DNA from: an uncultured Ilumatobacter sp.
Lineage (GTDB): Bacteria > Actinomycetota > Acidimicrobiia > Acidimicrobiales > Ilumatobacteraceae
Length of the DNA: 57,187 nucleotides
Direction of reading: 5' to 3'
NCBI GenBank assembly: GCA_937919625.1
Contig: CALFRK010000141.1
Coordinates: 1 to 57,187 of the forward strand
Shown: positions 1 through 8,739 of the stretch, in pieces
Layout of the letters: each line of letters opens with the position of its first letter
Numbering within the stretch: position 1 is the first letter of the stretch
Notes under the pieces: generated by a model
Told to the model about the DNA's origin: nothing
The model's database searches: none
What the model saw: the letters and a program-made list of their open reading frames with translations, nothing else
Translations under genes and position numbers: made by a program

Positions 1-55
1 CCATCGTACCAATATTCACATGCGGCTTATTACGCTCGAACTTCGCCTTACTCAT
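1..55 (-). CDS. tuf: Elongation factor Tu, 5' end only (truncated by window edge)
   Basis: The minus strand from 55 reads MSKAKFERNKPHVNIGTM, the conserved N-terminus of EF-Tu, just before its first GTP-binding loop. Only 18 codons are inside the window. EF-Tu is the GTPase that delivers aminoacyl-tRNA to the ribosome. The gene follows tRNA-Thr and tRNA-Met on the same strand, an arrangement like the E. coli tRNA-tufB operon. The leader between tRNA-Met and the start codon carries a 35-bp tandem repeat. Confidence 0.9.
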   Translation of the reverse strand, partial: MSKAKFERNKPHVNIGTM

Positions 56-98
56 TGCTCTGTCCCTTTGTCTCCGGGTTGTTTGGATAACTTGTCTT

Positions 99-234
99 GT
101 CGGGCTCGCTGTTGCTCGCCCTCTTGTAGTTTCGTCGGGCTCGCTGTCGCTCGCCCTCTTGTAGTTTCGTCGGGCTCGCTGTCGCTCGCCCTCTTGTAGT
201 TTCGTCGGGCTCGCTGTCGCTCGCCCTCTTGTAG
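99..234. repeat. 35-bp tandem repeat, four copies, in the tuf leader
   Basis: Four head-to-tail copies start at 99, 134, 169 and 204 (period exactly 35 bp). Each begins GTCGGGCTCGCTGTCGCTCG on the plus strand and continues with CCCTCTTGTAG and a short spacer TTTC; the last copy lacks the spacer. Copy 1 differs by one base (GTTG instead of GTCG). The array ends on the 3' terminus of tRNA-Met and lies in the presumed 5' leader of tuf. GGGC and GCCC ends inside each unit could form an imperfect hairpin. It is not CRISPR: there are no variable spacers. Confidence 0.9.
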
Positions 235-305
235 CGCCGATCGGGATCGAACCGATGACCTTCCGATTATGAGCCGGATGCTCTGACCAACTGAGCTACG
301 GCGCC
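232..305 (-). tRNA. tRNA-Met(CAU), elongator type
   Basis: The minus strand folds as a standard cloverleaf: acceptor GGCGCCG paired with CGGCGCT, D-arm GCTCAGTTGGTCAGAGC, anticodon arm with loop CTCATAA and anticodon CAT, and T-arm GGTTCGATCC. The discriminator is A and no CCA is encoded. The start lacks initiator-tRNA features, so elongator Met is the best call. A lysidine-modified tRNA-Ile2 (also CAU) is not excluded by eye. Confidence 0.9.
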
Positions 306-348
306 CTGGCCTTGGCCCCCGGGCGGGTTTGCCCCGACCGATTGGTCG

Positions 349-421
349 AGCCCTCTGTGGGAATCGAACCCACGACACCAGCCTTACCATGGCTGTGCTC
401 TACCGACTGAGCTAAGAGGGC
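349..421 (-). tRNA. tRNA-Thr(GGU)
   Basis: Cloverleaf on the minus strand: acceptor GCCCTCT with AGAGGGC, D-arm GCTCAGTCGGTAGAGC, anticodon stem CAGCC/GGCTG around loop ATGGTAA (anticodon GGT), and T-arm GTGGGTTCGATTCCCAC. The discriminator is T and no CCA is encoded. It lies 43 bp upstream of tRNA-Met on the same strand, so the two are probably cotranscribed with tuf. Confidence 0.93.
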
Positions 422-467
422 GCTCTTCTATGTTTCGGCCCGCGGCAGAGCCGCGAACCGACCTCGC

Positions 468-473
468 AGTGTA
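468..473 (-). promoter_or_regulatory. Possible -10 element for the tRNA-Thr/tRNA-Met/tuf unit
   Basis: The minus strand has TACACT 47 bp upstream of tRNA-Thr. It resembles an actinobacterial housekeeping -10 (TANNNT). I see no convincing -35 box at 16-18 bp, so this is a weak call based on position. Confidence 0.3.
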
Positions 474-579
474 CCGGCCATGATGAGGATCACACCGCCC
501 GCCCGAACGCGATTTTGAACCCACGACCGCCCGAGAACATGCTGCTCACGGCCCCGATCGACTCAGTACGCTGTTGCCG

Positions 580-1104
580 ATGAGCGATGCCAAACCCGCC
601 GATGACCCCGTCATCGTGATTCGGCCCGCCACTCTGGCTGATGCCGGCACGATCGCCGAGATATACAACCGCGAGGTCACCGAGACCACAGCAACGTTTG
701 ATCTCGTGCCGCGGTCGCTCGCAGCCCAGAAAGAGTGGCTTGCCGCCCGCTCCGGTGCGTTTGCCGCGATCGTCGGTATCGACCCCGCCACAAGGCAGGT
801 CGTCAGCTTCGCTTCGTTATCGCCCTATAAGGAGCGGGCCGCCTATCGCACCACGGTCGAGGATTCGATCTATGTTCATCGCGACTACGCAGGCCGAGGG
901 ATCGGAAAGCTGATGCTTGAACGGTTGATCGACGTTGCGCGCCAGTCCGGATTCCACTCCGTGGTCGCCCGGATCGAGGCGTCGAGTGCGGCATCACGGG
1001 CGCTGCACGCGGCATGCGGGTTCGAGCTGGTCGGCGTCGAGCGTGAGGTTGGGCGCAAGTTCAATCGCTGGCTCGACGTCGCGATCATGCAGCGTCTGTT
1101 CTGA
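580..1104 (+). CDS. GNAT-family N-acetyltransferase, phosphinothricin-acetyltransferase-like
   Basis: A 174-residue GNAT protein. The N-terminal part (IRPATLADAGTIAEIYNREV...TTATFD) matches the PAT/Bar branch of GNAT enzymes, which acetylate small amine substrates with acetyl-CoA. The pyrophosphate-binding loop RDYAGRGIGKLML lies near residue 105, and the C-terminal HAACGFELVGVEREVGRKF is typical of this branch. I start at ATG 580; a TTG lies two codons upstream, and neither has a clear ribosome-binding site. It is inserted on the opposite strand between tRNA-Tyr and tRNA-Thr. The true substrate cannot be told from sequence; herbicide resistance should not be assumed. Confidence 0.85.
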   Translation: MSDAKPADDPVIVIRPATLADAGTIAEIYNREVTETTATFDLVPRSLAAQKEWLAARSGAFAAIVGIDPATRQVVSFASLSPYKERAAYRTTVEDSIYVHRDYAGRGIGKLMLERLIDVARQSGFHSVVARIEASSAASRALHAACGFELVGVEREVGRKFNRWLDVAIMQRLF

Positions 1105-1271
1105 CCGCTCCCCTCGCTCAGACCTACTCATCCCAGCAGCGCCGCGCAGCTACGAAGAGCACAGACACACGTGGGCGACAGAACCAGGTCGGCGCCCGCT
1201 CCGGTGAAGGTTCAGGGCGACGACGCGAAGCGCGGCTGGGACAGCGCCACTCGGTTCCGACAAGATGTCGC

Positions 1272-1305
1272 AAACCAAACGACGCCGCCCGAGTAAGGCG
1301 GCGTC
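1272..1305 (-). terminator. Intrinsic terminator downstream of tRNA-Tyr
   Basis: A perfect 9-bp stem, GACGCCGCC and GGCGGCGTC (1281-1289 with 1297-1305), has a 7-nt loop. On the minus strand it is followed by the T-rich run GTTTGGTTT. It lies 51 bp after the 3' end of tRNA-Tyr, so tRNA-Tyr appears to be a separate transcript from tRNA-Thr/tRNA-Met/tuf. Confidence 0.75.
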
Positions 1306-1356
1306 GCAGATGTTCGAGACTGGCCGGCACGACGCCGACAAACTCGACTCGATTGG

Positions 1357-1438
1357 TGGGCCGGGAAGGATTCGAACCTTCGAAGGCGATGCCGACGGGT
1401 TTACAGCCCGTTCCCTTTGGCCACTCGGGCACCGACCC
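1357..1438 (-). tRNA. tRNA-Tyr(GUA)
   Basis: A class II tRNA on the minus strand. Acceptor GGGTCGG pairs with CCGGCCC, the anticodon stem ACGGG/CCCGT surrounds loop CTGTAAA (anticodon GTA), a long variable arm follows, and the T-arm is GAAGGTTCGAATCCTTC. The discriminator is A. No CCA is encoded; the next bases are CCA by chance of context only in part. Confidence 0.92.
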
Positions 1439-1645
1439 AATTGTACGACCCGGCGATCAAGCCGAACCGACACGCGATCGTATCGGCCGAGAGTGCGAAT
1501 GCGACAGCACCGGGGGGCCAAACCGATACGTCAAGCGAAGCGACAAACTGTTCACAGCACTTGTTTCGACGAACGTAGCGAGGTGTGGTACGACCGCAAG
1601 CCGTTACAACGTGCCCTGTCCCCTGCGAGTCCCTAGCCTGTCGGT

Positions 1646-2134
1646 ATGCCCAGTTTTGACGTCGTCTCCGAAGTGGACCGCCAGGAAGTACGAAATGCGA
1701 TCGATCAAGCCCAACGCGAGATCGCCAATCGTTTCGACTTCAAGAATACGAACTCTTCGATCGAGTTGGCCGACTTGGTGGTCACGCTGGCAACCGTCAG
1801 TGAAGATCGCCTGAACGCTCTCCGTGTCGTGCTCGAAGAAAAGCTGGTCAAACGCGGAGTGTCACTGCGCGGGGTCGACTATGGCGATGTTCAGGAGGCC
1901 ACCCACAACACGGTCCGCCAGGTCGTGACGATCAAGGTTGGCATCTCGTCCGACAAGGCCAGAGAAATCAACAAGCTGATCAAGGCTGAGGGCCCGAAGG
2001 GCGTTCAGACCCAGACGCAAGGCGAGTCGGTTCGCGTCTCCAGCAAGAAGCGTGATCACTTACAAGACGTGATGCAGCTGTTGAAGGGCGATCATCTCGA
2101 GATCCCGCTGCAGTTCAACAACTTCCGCGATTAG
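1646..2134 (+). CDS. yajQ: YajQ-family nucleotide-binding protein (UPF0234)
   Basis: A 162-residue full-length YajQ homologue: MPSFDVVSEVDRQEVRNAID at the N-terminus, RFDFKNTNSSIEL near residue 30, and the C-terminal HLQDVMQLLKGDHLEIPLQF. Members of the family bind cyclic di-GMP or other nucleotides in some bacteria; the role in actinobacteria is not settled. There is no Shine-Dalgarno sequence. A TAGCCT hexamer sits six bases before the ATG, which fits a leaderless transcript, common in actinobacteria. The gene stands alone and converges on the next minus-strand operon. Confidence 0.93.
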   Translation: MPSFDVVSEVDRQEVRNAIDQAQREIANRFDFKNTNSSIELADLVVTLATVSEDRLNALRVVLEEKLVKRGVSLRGVDYGDVQEATHNTVRQVVTIKVGISSDKAREINKLIKAEGPKGVQTQTQGESVRVSSKKRDHLQDVMQLLKGDHLEIPLQFNNFRD

Positions 2135-2159
2135 GGCGGCGCCGTTTGGCGAGGCCGCC
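2135..2159. terminator. Possible bidirectional terminator between convergent genes
   Basis: GGCGGC (2135-2140) can pair with GCCGCC (2154-2159) directly after the yajQ stop and just before the stop of the convergent gene. There is no T-run on either side, so it may be a weak or Rho-assisted terminator. Confidence 0.35.
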
Positions 2160-2163
2160 AGGA

Positions 2164-4167
2164 TCAACCGCCCAGGCGTTCGCTCTGTTGCGCGATCAGT
2201 CCATCGACAGTGTCGGTACTGGTGGTGATCAAGGTGCCGGCCCCAGGGTCACAGGCTTCCAGTTGCACCCGCGCAGGACCGAGCCGCGTTGTGAGCGCGT
2301 GCGATCCCACCGGAACGCGTAGTGCCCAAAGCTGCATCGCCGAGAATAGCGAGGCGCCGTTGGCCTCTGTGGCAGTTTGAAGCACGGCGACGAAGCATGT
2401 GGTGCCGTTGCGATCGATCGGCCGATACGAATCCGATGTGACGATCGTGGCGAGCCGATCGGCCGTCACTGCTGGCAGTTGGCTGCCCCATACCAGCGAC
2501 CAATCGTCGATACCGAGCGCGATCGCATCGGCAAGCGGCTGTTCCCCGGCCTGTAACGGCACCGACGGGGCGCTGATCGGGCTGTCGCCGAGCACACCGT
2601 AGATCGCATCGGGGTAGGCGGCGCCGAGTTGCAGAGCTGCCGGATCGATCCCTGCGGCTGTCAGGATCGACTCACCAAGACGCTCGACAGCGGCTAGTTC
2701 GTAGGCGATCGGAGTTGGGAGATCTGCCTCTGTGGCGACCTCGGCCGTTGGAGTGAACACCTCGCCGACGGTGCGGCGGATCAGATACGCATCGACGGCG
2801 CGGCGCGCCAGCGTCCGTGTGGGCGAGACCCCGGTCAGACCCGACGCGCTCGTCTCGACAACACCGTCGACGGGCGCCCGGAGCTGGTGCTGAAACGCCG
2901 CCAGCAGCGCATTCTCCAGCGCTGGCCCGATCTCTTCTTCAGGTTGACCCTCAGCCTGAAAAATCGAGTCAGCACCAGGGTCGAAGTAGGCCGCCTGACG
3001 ATTGGCAAGTTGGGCCGCGACGGTTGGCGCAGTGACATCACCGTTGGCAAGCCCAAGTGCGCGCCATTCCGAAACGCTGGTCACCCAGCCGCTTCCCAGC
3101 GTGGACTCGAGCAGGCCGGCGGCGTACTCGTCGTTCGGTTGCACGATCAAAGGAATCGTGTGATCAAACTCGATACCGGTTGTTTCCTGGATGTCGTCGA
3201 CGATCGGCGTGAGGGCTGCATCCCACTCAGTTGGGAACAGATACGACGGGCCGTAGATCAAGGCCGCCGCAAGCAGAGCTCCGATCGCTACAAACGCCAG
3301 CAGCGACCTGCCGAACACCTTGCCCTGACGTTGTTGACGGTCGACCCGAAGTTGCGCCGAGCGAAGGGCGTTGATGTCGGGTGTGGACGGAGCTGTATCG
3401 ATCGGCGCGACGAGCGGCGGTGGTGCCACCGGATTGGCGGCGGGAAGCGTTGGCAACGCGCCGGTGACAGGCGGCGTGACAGGTGCGATTCGATAAGCCG
3501 ACGGAGCCCGATCGGTCGGCGGGGTGATCGGCGTCGAACGCGGCGGCAGCACCGGCGCAGGCGTGCCGCCAAATATCGACCCGTGAGTGGACGAACGTGT
3601 CGGCAAGGGCTGCTCGGCGAGCGGCTCTGGTGCCGCGATCGGTCCGAATTCGGGGACCTGAGGTGACGCAACCGGTGTATCGGCGCCGCCGGACGAGCGG
3701 AAGCGCGAGCGCCGCGGAAGCGGCTGATCGTCAAAATCTGGGATCGGGTCCGGCATGACTCGGCCGGACTGCATCGGGGTGGCGCCGCCGCTCGAGGGCG
3801 ACGACACCTCGACAGCGGGAGCAGGATCGGCGGCCGGGCCTGGTTTGAACACAGGTGCCGACTTGAACTCAGGCACTGGCTGAGTCGCCGGTTGTGGCGC
3901 TTTACCGGGCTCGGGCGGCTCGCCGTCGCCAAGCCGTGCGAGTGCGCCTCCGAGATCAAACTGAAATCCGGAATCCTTGTCGACGGCCTCATCTTCGACG
4001 CGGGGCGACCCCCCTGAGTCGGTCACCGGGTTCCAGTTCCAGCGCGTGCCTGGACCAATTCCATCTTCCACAGATGAAGTATCGGCAGCGTCTCCAGCCT
4101 CCTTGAGGATCTCCAGAGACTCAAGATCGTCGGGTACCAGGGCAGAGTCGTCGTCAGGTTCAGTCAT
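2164..4167 (-). CDS. Uncharacterised proline-rich single-pass membrane protein
   Basis: I do not recognise a family. The 667-residue protein starts at ATG 4167, which overlaps the acs stop by 8 bp, so translation is probably coupled to acs. The N-terminal ~285 residues are acidic then very rich in Pro, Ala and Ser, with several short basic patches such as [10 protein letters not shown], and look disordered and cytoplasmic. One transmembrane helix ([19 protein letters not shown]) is near residues 286-308. About 360 residues follow outside the membrane, with no haem, metal or hydrolase motif that I can see. It is probably a sensor, scaffold or secreted-domain anchor; function unknown. Confidence 0.8.
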   Translation of the reverse strand: MTEPDDDSALVPDDLESLEILKEAGDAADTSSVEDGIGPGTRWNWNPVTDSGGSPRVEDEAVDKDSGFQFDLGGALARLGDGEPPEPGKAPQPATQPVPEFKSAPVFKPGPAADPAPAVEVSSPSSGGATPMQSGRVMPDPIPDFDDQPLPRRSRFRSSGGADTPVASPQVPEFGPIAAPEPLAEQPLPTRSSTHGSIFGGTPAPVLPPRSTPITPPTDRAPSAYRIAPVTPPVTGALPTLPAANPVAPPPLVAPIDTAPSTPDINALRSAQLRVDRQQRQGKVFGRSLLAFVAIGALLAAALIYGPSYLFPTEWDAALTPIVDDIQETTGIEFDHTIPLIVQPNDEYAAGLLESTLGSGWVTSVSEWRALGLANGDVTAPTVAAQLANRQAAYFDPGADSIFQAEGQPEEEIGPALENALLAAFQHQLRAPVDGVVETSASGLTGVSPTRTLARRAVDAYLIRRTVGEVFTPTAEVATEADLPTPIAYELAAVERLGESILTAAGIDPAALQLGAAYPDAIYGVLGDSPISAPSVPLQAGEQPLADAIALGIDDWSLVWGSQLPAVTADRLATIVTSDSYRPIDRNGTTCFVAVLQTATEANGASLFSAMQLWALRVPVGSHALTTRLGPARVQLEACDPGAGTLITTSTDTVDGLIAQQSERLGG

Positions 4168-6115
4168 CGCCACCACCGTCTGCGGCTCGCCGCTGCAGTT
4201 CGTCGACGACGGTAGCATCCGCGAGCGTGGTGGTGTCGCCGAGATTTCGCCCATCGGCCACGTCACGGAGCAATCTGCGCATGATCTTGCCCGATCGGGT
4301 CTTGGGCAGGTCGGGGGTGATAAAGATCGCCTTGGGCTTGGCGATCGCCCCGATCTCGCCGGCGACATGGTCGCGCAGGTCGGCGATTGACACGTCGGCG
4401 CCGTGGCGCAGGATTACATACGCGAATATGGCCTGTCCTGTGGTCGGGTCATTGGCTCCCACGACAGCCGCCTCGGCAACGGCAGGATGCGAAACGAGCG
4501 CCGACTCGACCTCCGTGGTGGATATGCGGTGGCCCGACACGTTCATCACATCGTCGACGCGACCGAGCAACCACAGATAGCCGTCGTCGTCGAGCTTGGC
4601 GCCGTCACCGGCGAAATACCGGCCCTCGAACCGAGTCCAGTAGGTGTCCTCGTAGCGTTGCGGGTCGCCCCAGATCCCGCGCAGCATGCCTGGCCATGGG
4701 CGCGTCAGGGTGAGGTAGCCGCCGCCGTTGGTGACGACATTGGCATCGTCGTCGACCAGTTCGGCCGACACTCCCGGAATCGGAAACGTCGCAGAGCCCG
4801 GCTTGGTGGTGGTGGCACCTGGAAGCGGGCTGATCATGATGCCGCCCGTCTCTGTTTGCCACCATGTGTCGACGATCGGGCAACGCTCTTTGCCGATGTG
4901 CTCGTGATACCACATCCATGCCTCGGGATTGATTGGTTCGCCAACCGTTCCGATCAACTTGAGCGACGAAAGGTCGTGCTTGGCCGGCTCGTCGTCGCCC
5001 CACTTCATGAAAGTTCGGATCGCCGTCGGGGCGGTATAGAACTTCGTCACCTGGTACTTCTCGATGATTTCCCAGAAACGATCGTTGGCCGGATAGTTGG
5101 GCACACCCTCGTACATCACCTGCGTGCAGCCGTTGGAGAGGGGGCCATAGACGATGTAGCTATGGCCGGTAATCCAGCCCACGTCGGCGGTACACCAGAA
5201 CACATCGGTCTCGGGATCGAGGTCGAAGACGTACTTGTGGGTGTAGGTGACGTGTGTGAGGTAGCCGCCCGTCGTGTGCATGATGCCCTTCGGCTTGCCC
5301 GTGGTACCGCTGGTGTACAGCAGAAACAGCAGGTCTTCGGAGTCCATCGGCTCGGCCGGGCAGTCGGCAGATGCGCCCTCCATCAGCTCGTGGTACCAGT
5401 GGTCGCGGCCCTCGACCATGATGACGTCGTTGCCGCCACGCTTGACGACGACGACGTGCTCGATCGTCGACGTGTTGGCGACCGCCTCGTCACACGCCTG
5501 CTTGAGCGGGAACACCTCGCCTCGCCGATACCCACCATCGGCGGTGATCAACACTTTGGCGGCGGCGTCGTCGATGCGGTCGGCGAGCGATTGTGCCGAA
5601 AATCCGCCGAATACCACGCTGTGCGGCGCACCGATTCGGGCGCACGCCAGCATCGCCACTGCGGCCTCCGGGATCATCGGCATATAGATATTGATTCGAT
5701 CGCCCTTCTGGACGCCGAGGCCCTTGAGAACATTGGCGAACCGCGAGACCTCGGTCAGCAGCTGAACGTAGGTGATGGAGCGGGTGTCGCCCGGCTCACC
5801 CTCCCAGTGGATCGCCACCTTGTCACCGTTGCCAGCCTCGACGTGACGGTCGAGGCAGTTATCGGCGACGTTAAGTTCGCCGCCGATGAACCACTTGGAG
5901 TACGGCAACTGCCAGTCGAGGATCGTGTCCCAAGGCCTCGACCAGCGCACCAGATCGGCCGCCTGCCGCGCCCAAAACCCCTCGTCGTCGATCGCCGCTT
6001 CGTCATACAACGACGTGTCGCTCACCAGCGCCGCCGCCCGGAACGCTTCCGGCGGCGGAAACTTGCGGTTCTCGGCCATCAGTGCGTCGATCGTGTCGTG
6101 CTGCTCGTCGTTCAT
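4160..6115 (-). CDS. acs: Acetyl-CoA synthetase (AMP-forming)
   Basis: A 651-residue enzyme that makes acetyl-CoA from acetate, ATP and CoA via acetyl-AMP. The AMP-binding P-loop [11 protein letters not shown], the WWQTETGG motif, the [14 protein letters not shown] hinge region and the C-terminal [11 protein letters not shown] are all present. Lys610 in that last motif is the catalytic lysine that protein acetyltransferases can modify in this family. The length is normal. I start at ATG 6115, preceded by GGGTGG; an upstream in-frame GTG would add 19 residues not typical of the family. It is followed by the coupled unknown membrane protein and preceded 44 bp upstream by the methyltransferase gene. 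Confidence 0.97.
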   Translation of the reverse strand: MNDEQHDTIDALMAENRKFPPPEAFRAAALVSDTSLYDEAAIDDEGFWARQAADLVRWSRPWDTILDWQLPYSKWFIGGELNVADNCLDRHVEAGNGDKVAIHWEGEPGDTRSITYVQLLTEVSRFANVLKGLGVQKGDRINIYMPMIPEAAVAMLACARIGAPHSVVFGGFSAQSLADRIDDAAAKVLITADGGYRRGEVFPLKQACDEAVANTSTIEHVVVVKRGGNDVIMVEGRDHWYHELMEGASADCPAEPMDSEDLLFLLYTSGTTGKPKGIMHTTGGYLTHVTYTHKYVFDLDPETDVFWCTADVGWITGHSYIVYGPLSNGCTQVMYEGVPNYPANDRFWEIIEKYQVTKFYTAPTAIRTFMKWGDDEPAKHDLSSLKLIGTVGEPINPEAWMWYHEHIGKERCPIVDTWWQTETGGIMISPLPGATTTKPGSATFPIPGVSAELVDDDANVVTNGGGYLTLTRPWPGMLRGIWGDPQRYEDTYWTRFEGRYFAGDGAKLDDDGYLWLLGRVDDVMNVSGHRISTTEVESALVSHPAVAEAAVVGANDPTTGQAIFAYVILRHGADVSIADLRDHVAGEIGAIAKPKAIFITPDLPKTRSGKIMRRLLRDVADGRNLGDTTTLADATVVDELQRRAADGGGDD

Positions 6116-6132
6116 GACCACCCATCGTAGAT

Positions 6133-6157
6133 CACCCCGCCCAGACTGTTCGGGGTG
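6133..6157 (-). terminator. Hairpin between methyltransferase gene and acs
   Basis: CACCCCG (6133-6139) pairs with CGGGGTG (6151-6157) around an 11-nt loop, just after the methyltransferase stop. No T-run follows on the minus strand, so it may slow or attenuate transcription, or protect an RNA 3' end, rather than stop transcription fully. Confidence 0.4.
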
Positions 6158-6159
6158 TG

Positions 6160-7137
6160 TCAGGCGCGCCACTCGAGCACGGTGAAGGCACCGAGGCCGG
6201 TTGGATCAAGCAGGGCTTCGGCCTCGCTGACGCGGCTGCGCATCTTGATCGCCGCCAGATCGGGACGGGCCGCATGCGCCTCCCAGTATCGCTTGCCCTC
6301 CTCCACCAACTCGATGATGCCGTGCAGCTGAAGCCACTGGGCTTGGCTGCGAACAGCGTCGGGCTCGGGAAGCTGGTCGATCGCCACCTCGGTGGTGATG
6401 TCTTGGCTGCCGGGTTCGGTGAGATAGTGCTCGCCGCGGGCGTGCCCCCGATAGGTGCGCAGCCAGTCACGCCAGGGGCGCAGGGCCATCCCCGCTGTCG
6501 TGACCGAGGCGTAGTCGATGGCGATCAAGGTTCCACGCCCGAGGCGAGAACAAGCATCGGCGACCCAGTCGTGGGCATCGTTTTGGATCGGGGCACGCGC
6601 CCCGAGCGACGCCACGCCAGGCAATACCGACGGCACCGGATCGAACCGAGCGCTCAGCTGCTCCACAAGGCGGCCGTCTGGCAGCTCGACCACGAACGCC
6701 TCACGCCACCCGTCATCGTGAACCGCCAACCCGAACGGCAGGTTGTCGAGCAGTTCGTTGGCGATGATCACCCCGTCGAACGGAGCATCGGGCATCGTGG
6801 CCATCGACTCGATGCCGTCGGGGTGCTGAACTCGCTGTGCGTCCGACACGTCGACGGCGACATAACGCATCGCCGCCGAGCACTCAGGAGTAGCCGCCAA
6901 GACCGAGCGGGCCAAGGTGCCTGGGCCAGCGCCCGCGTCGACAACAGTGAACGGGTCGGGGCAACCAAGACGCTGCCACTCGGTGTCCAAGAAGCGGGCG
7001 ACAACCACCCCGAACAGTGGACCCACCTCTGGCGACGTGATGAAGTCGCCACGTCGTCCGGCACGCCCACCGGTGGTGTAGAAACCGGTCAGGCCGTACA
7101 GCGCGTCGGCCATGAACTCCGAAAACGGAATCGCCAT
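6160..7137 (-). CDS. MidA/NDUFAF7-family SAM-dependent methyltransferase
   Basis: A 325-residue member of the DUF185/MidA family. The N-terminal [20 protein letters not shown], the [14 protein letters not shown] block, the SAM-binding [16 protein letters not shown] and the [12 protein letters not shown] block are hallmark features. Mitochondrial NDUFAF7, of the same family, dimethylates an Arg of NDUFS2 (the NuoD homologue) during complex I assembly. Here the gene sits 69 bp downstream of nuoN of the 11-subunit nuo operon, on the same strand, which supports a complex I role. I choose ATG 7137 because GGGG precedes it at 5 bp; an in-frame ATG at 7182 is the alternative. Confidence 0.88.
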   Translation of the reverse strand: MAIPFSEFMADALYGLTGFYTTGGRAGRRGDFITSPEVGPLFGVVVARFLDTEWQRLGCPDPFTVVDAGAGPGTLARSVLAATPECSAAMRYVAVDVSDAQRVQHPDGIESMATMPDAPFDGVIIANELLDNLPFGLAVHDDGWREAFVVELPDGRLVEQLSARFDPVPSVLPGVASLGARAPIQNDAHDWVADACSRLGRGTLIAIDYASVTTAGMALRPWRDWLRTYRGHARGEHYLTEPGSQDITTEVAIDQLPEPDAVRSQAQWLQLHGIIELVEEGKRYWEAHAARPDLAAIKMRSRVSEAEALLDPTGLGAFTVLEWRA

Positions 7138-7206
7138 GCTCACCCCGTTCTGGTCATGAAACTGCCGACCTGGTCCGTCCATCTGCTGACCAGAATGGGG
7201 TGGTGG

Positions 7207-8739
7207 TCAGCCACCGCCGAGGGCGCCGGTGAGGTCTTGCAGGTCGGCGAAGCGCAGCACGAGGCCGGGCAGGATGCCGAGCACGACCGTGCCAGCGGCG
7301 CAGATCGTGAGCGCTGCCCATATCGGCTGTGGCGTATTGATCGGCGTGGTGTCGCCGTCGGGCGCCGGCTTCATCCACATCTCGCGCAGAACCTTCATGT
7401 AGTACGCCGCCGCGATCACGGTGTTGACGGCGGCGATCACGGCCAGCGTGTAGGCGGCGGTGCCGCCGGCGTCGAGCACGGTCTTGAAGGCCTGCAGCTT
7501 GGCGATCCAGATGCCGAATGGAGGGATCCCGGCCAGCGACGCCAGGAACAGTGTCATCAAGAGGCCCATCCCTGGGGCGTAGCTCATCAGACCACCGAAC
7601 GACGAAATCTCGCCGCTTCGCGTCTTGCGGCTGACAGCGAGGATTACGGCGAAGGCCCCAAGGTTTGAGAAGGCGTAGATCAGCAGATAGATGACGACCG
7701 ACTTCAGCGCCGACTCGGCGGCGTCACCGGTTGCCAGCACGGCGAGCGGCATCAGGATGAAGCCACCTTGGCTGACCGACGAGTACGCCAGCATCCGAAC
7801 GATATTGGTCTGGCGCAGCGCGAGCACATTGCCGACCGACATGGTGAGCGCAGCCAAAATCCAGAGAAACGGCTGATATACCCCGTCGGCGGCAAACATG
7901 GCGACGTATAACATCGTCACGAGGCCAACGAATCCGGCCGCCTTGGAAGCCACCGACAAGAACGCCGTGACCGGCAGTGGGGCACCCTCGTAGGTGTCGG
8001 GCGCCCAAGTGTGGAACGGTACGGCCGACACCTTGAACCCGAACCCGACGATGATGAACGCGACAGCGACCACCTGCATGGCGATCAATCCGGGGCCGGC
8101 ATCGGCTTCGGCCAACGCAGCACCGATCTCGGTCAGCTTGGTGGTGCCCGTGGTGCCGTACAGATAGCTCATGCCGTACAGCAGCACGCCTGACGCAAAC
8201 ACGCCGAGCAGGTAGTACTTGACACCGGCCTCGTTCGATTTGGTGTCGCGTTTACGCCACGCCGCCATCATGTAGGCGGGAATCGACAGCAGTTCGAGCG
8301 CGACGAAAATCGACACGAGGTCGCGGCTGGATGTCATCATCACCATGCCGAGCACGCTGACCAGCAGCATCAGATAGAACTCGCCCTGGTAGTAGCCGCC
8401 CTCCTCGAGTTCGTTTTGGCTGATCAGCACGACCACATACCCGATCAACAGGAACATCGCCTTGAGGATCAACGCGTATTCGTCGACCACGTACCGATCG
8501 AAGAACATCGAGCGCACATCGTCGCCGATAACCGCCAGAGTGACCACGGGAATGAAGGCCGCCAGCAGGACAAAACCGGTGAGCGTAGCCATCATCCACT
8601 TCTTGGCGTCGTCCAACCAGAGGTCGATCAACAGCACCAGATTGATGCCGACCACGAGCACGATCTCGGGCGCCAGCGCATGCCAGTCGGCATGTGGCCG
8701 GATCCAATCGGTTCCCTGGGCGAGAATCGACGCGATCAC
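7207..8739 (-). CDS. nuoN: NADH-quinone oxidoreductase subunit N (11-subunit operon)
   Basis: A 510-residue antiporter-like proton-pumping subunit of the membrane arm. It has many hydrophobic helices and the family blocks VKYYLLGVFASGVLLYGMSYLYG and FHTWAPDTYEGAP. GTG 8739 overlaps the nuoM stop in a GTGA junction, so it is coupled to nuoM. It is the last structural gene of the operon; the methyltransferase gene follows after 69 bp. Confidence 0.95.
   Translation of the reverse strand: MIASILAQGTDWIRPHADWHALAPEIVLVVGINLVLLIDLWLDDAKKWMMATLTGFVLLAAFIPVVTLAVIGDDVRSMFFDRYVVDEYALILKAMFLLIGYVVVLISQNELEEGGYYQGEFYLMLLVSVLGMVMMTSSRDLVSIFVALELLSIPAYMMAAWRKRDTKSNEAGVKYYLLGVFASGVLLYGMSYLYGTTGTTKLTEIGAALAEADAGPGLIAMQVVAVAFIIVGFGFKVSAVPFHTWAPDTYEGAPLPVTAFLSVASKAAGFVGLVTMLYVAMFAADGVYQPFLWILAALTMSVGNVLALRQTNIVRMLAYSSVSQGGFILMPLAVLATGDAAESALKSVVIYLLIYAFSNLGAFAVILAVSRKTRSGEISSFGGLMSYAPGMGLLMTLFLASLAGIPPFGIWIAKLQAFKTVLDAGGTAAYTLAVIAAVNTVIAAAYYMKVLREMWMKPAPDGDTTPINTPQPIWAALTICAAGTVVLGILPGLVLRFADLQDLTGALGGG

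Noticed and set aside
99-234. CRISPR array
   Set aside because: Period is 35 bp but units are contiguous with no unique spacers, and no cas genes are near.
52-390. 112-codon minus-strand frame covering the 35-bp repeat and tRNAs
   Set aside because: It crosses two tRNA genes; its repeated peptide only reflects the DNA repeat.
580-1104. Herbicide-resistance gene (bar/pat)
   Set aside because: Family resemblance is real, but many chromosomal homologues act on other substrates; sequence alone does not support a resistance call.
1436-1448. TACAAT next to tRNA-Tyr as a -10 promoter element
   Set aside because: It ends only two bases before the mature tRNA 5' end, so a start at normal spacing would fall inside the tRNA.
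4403-6130. 575-codon open frame on the plus strand opposite acs
   Set aside because: Antisense shadow of a clear acs gene in GC-rich DNA; no domain, low-complexity His/Arg/Val composition, and acs has intact motifs throughout.
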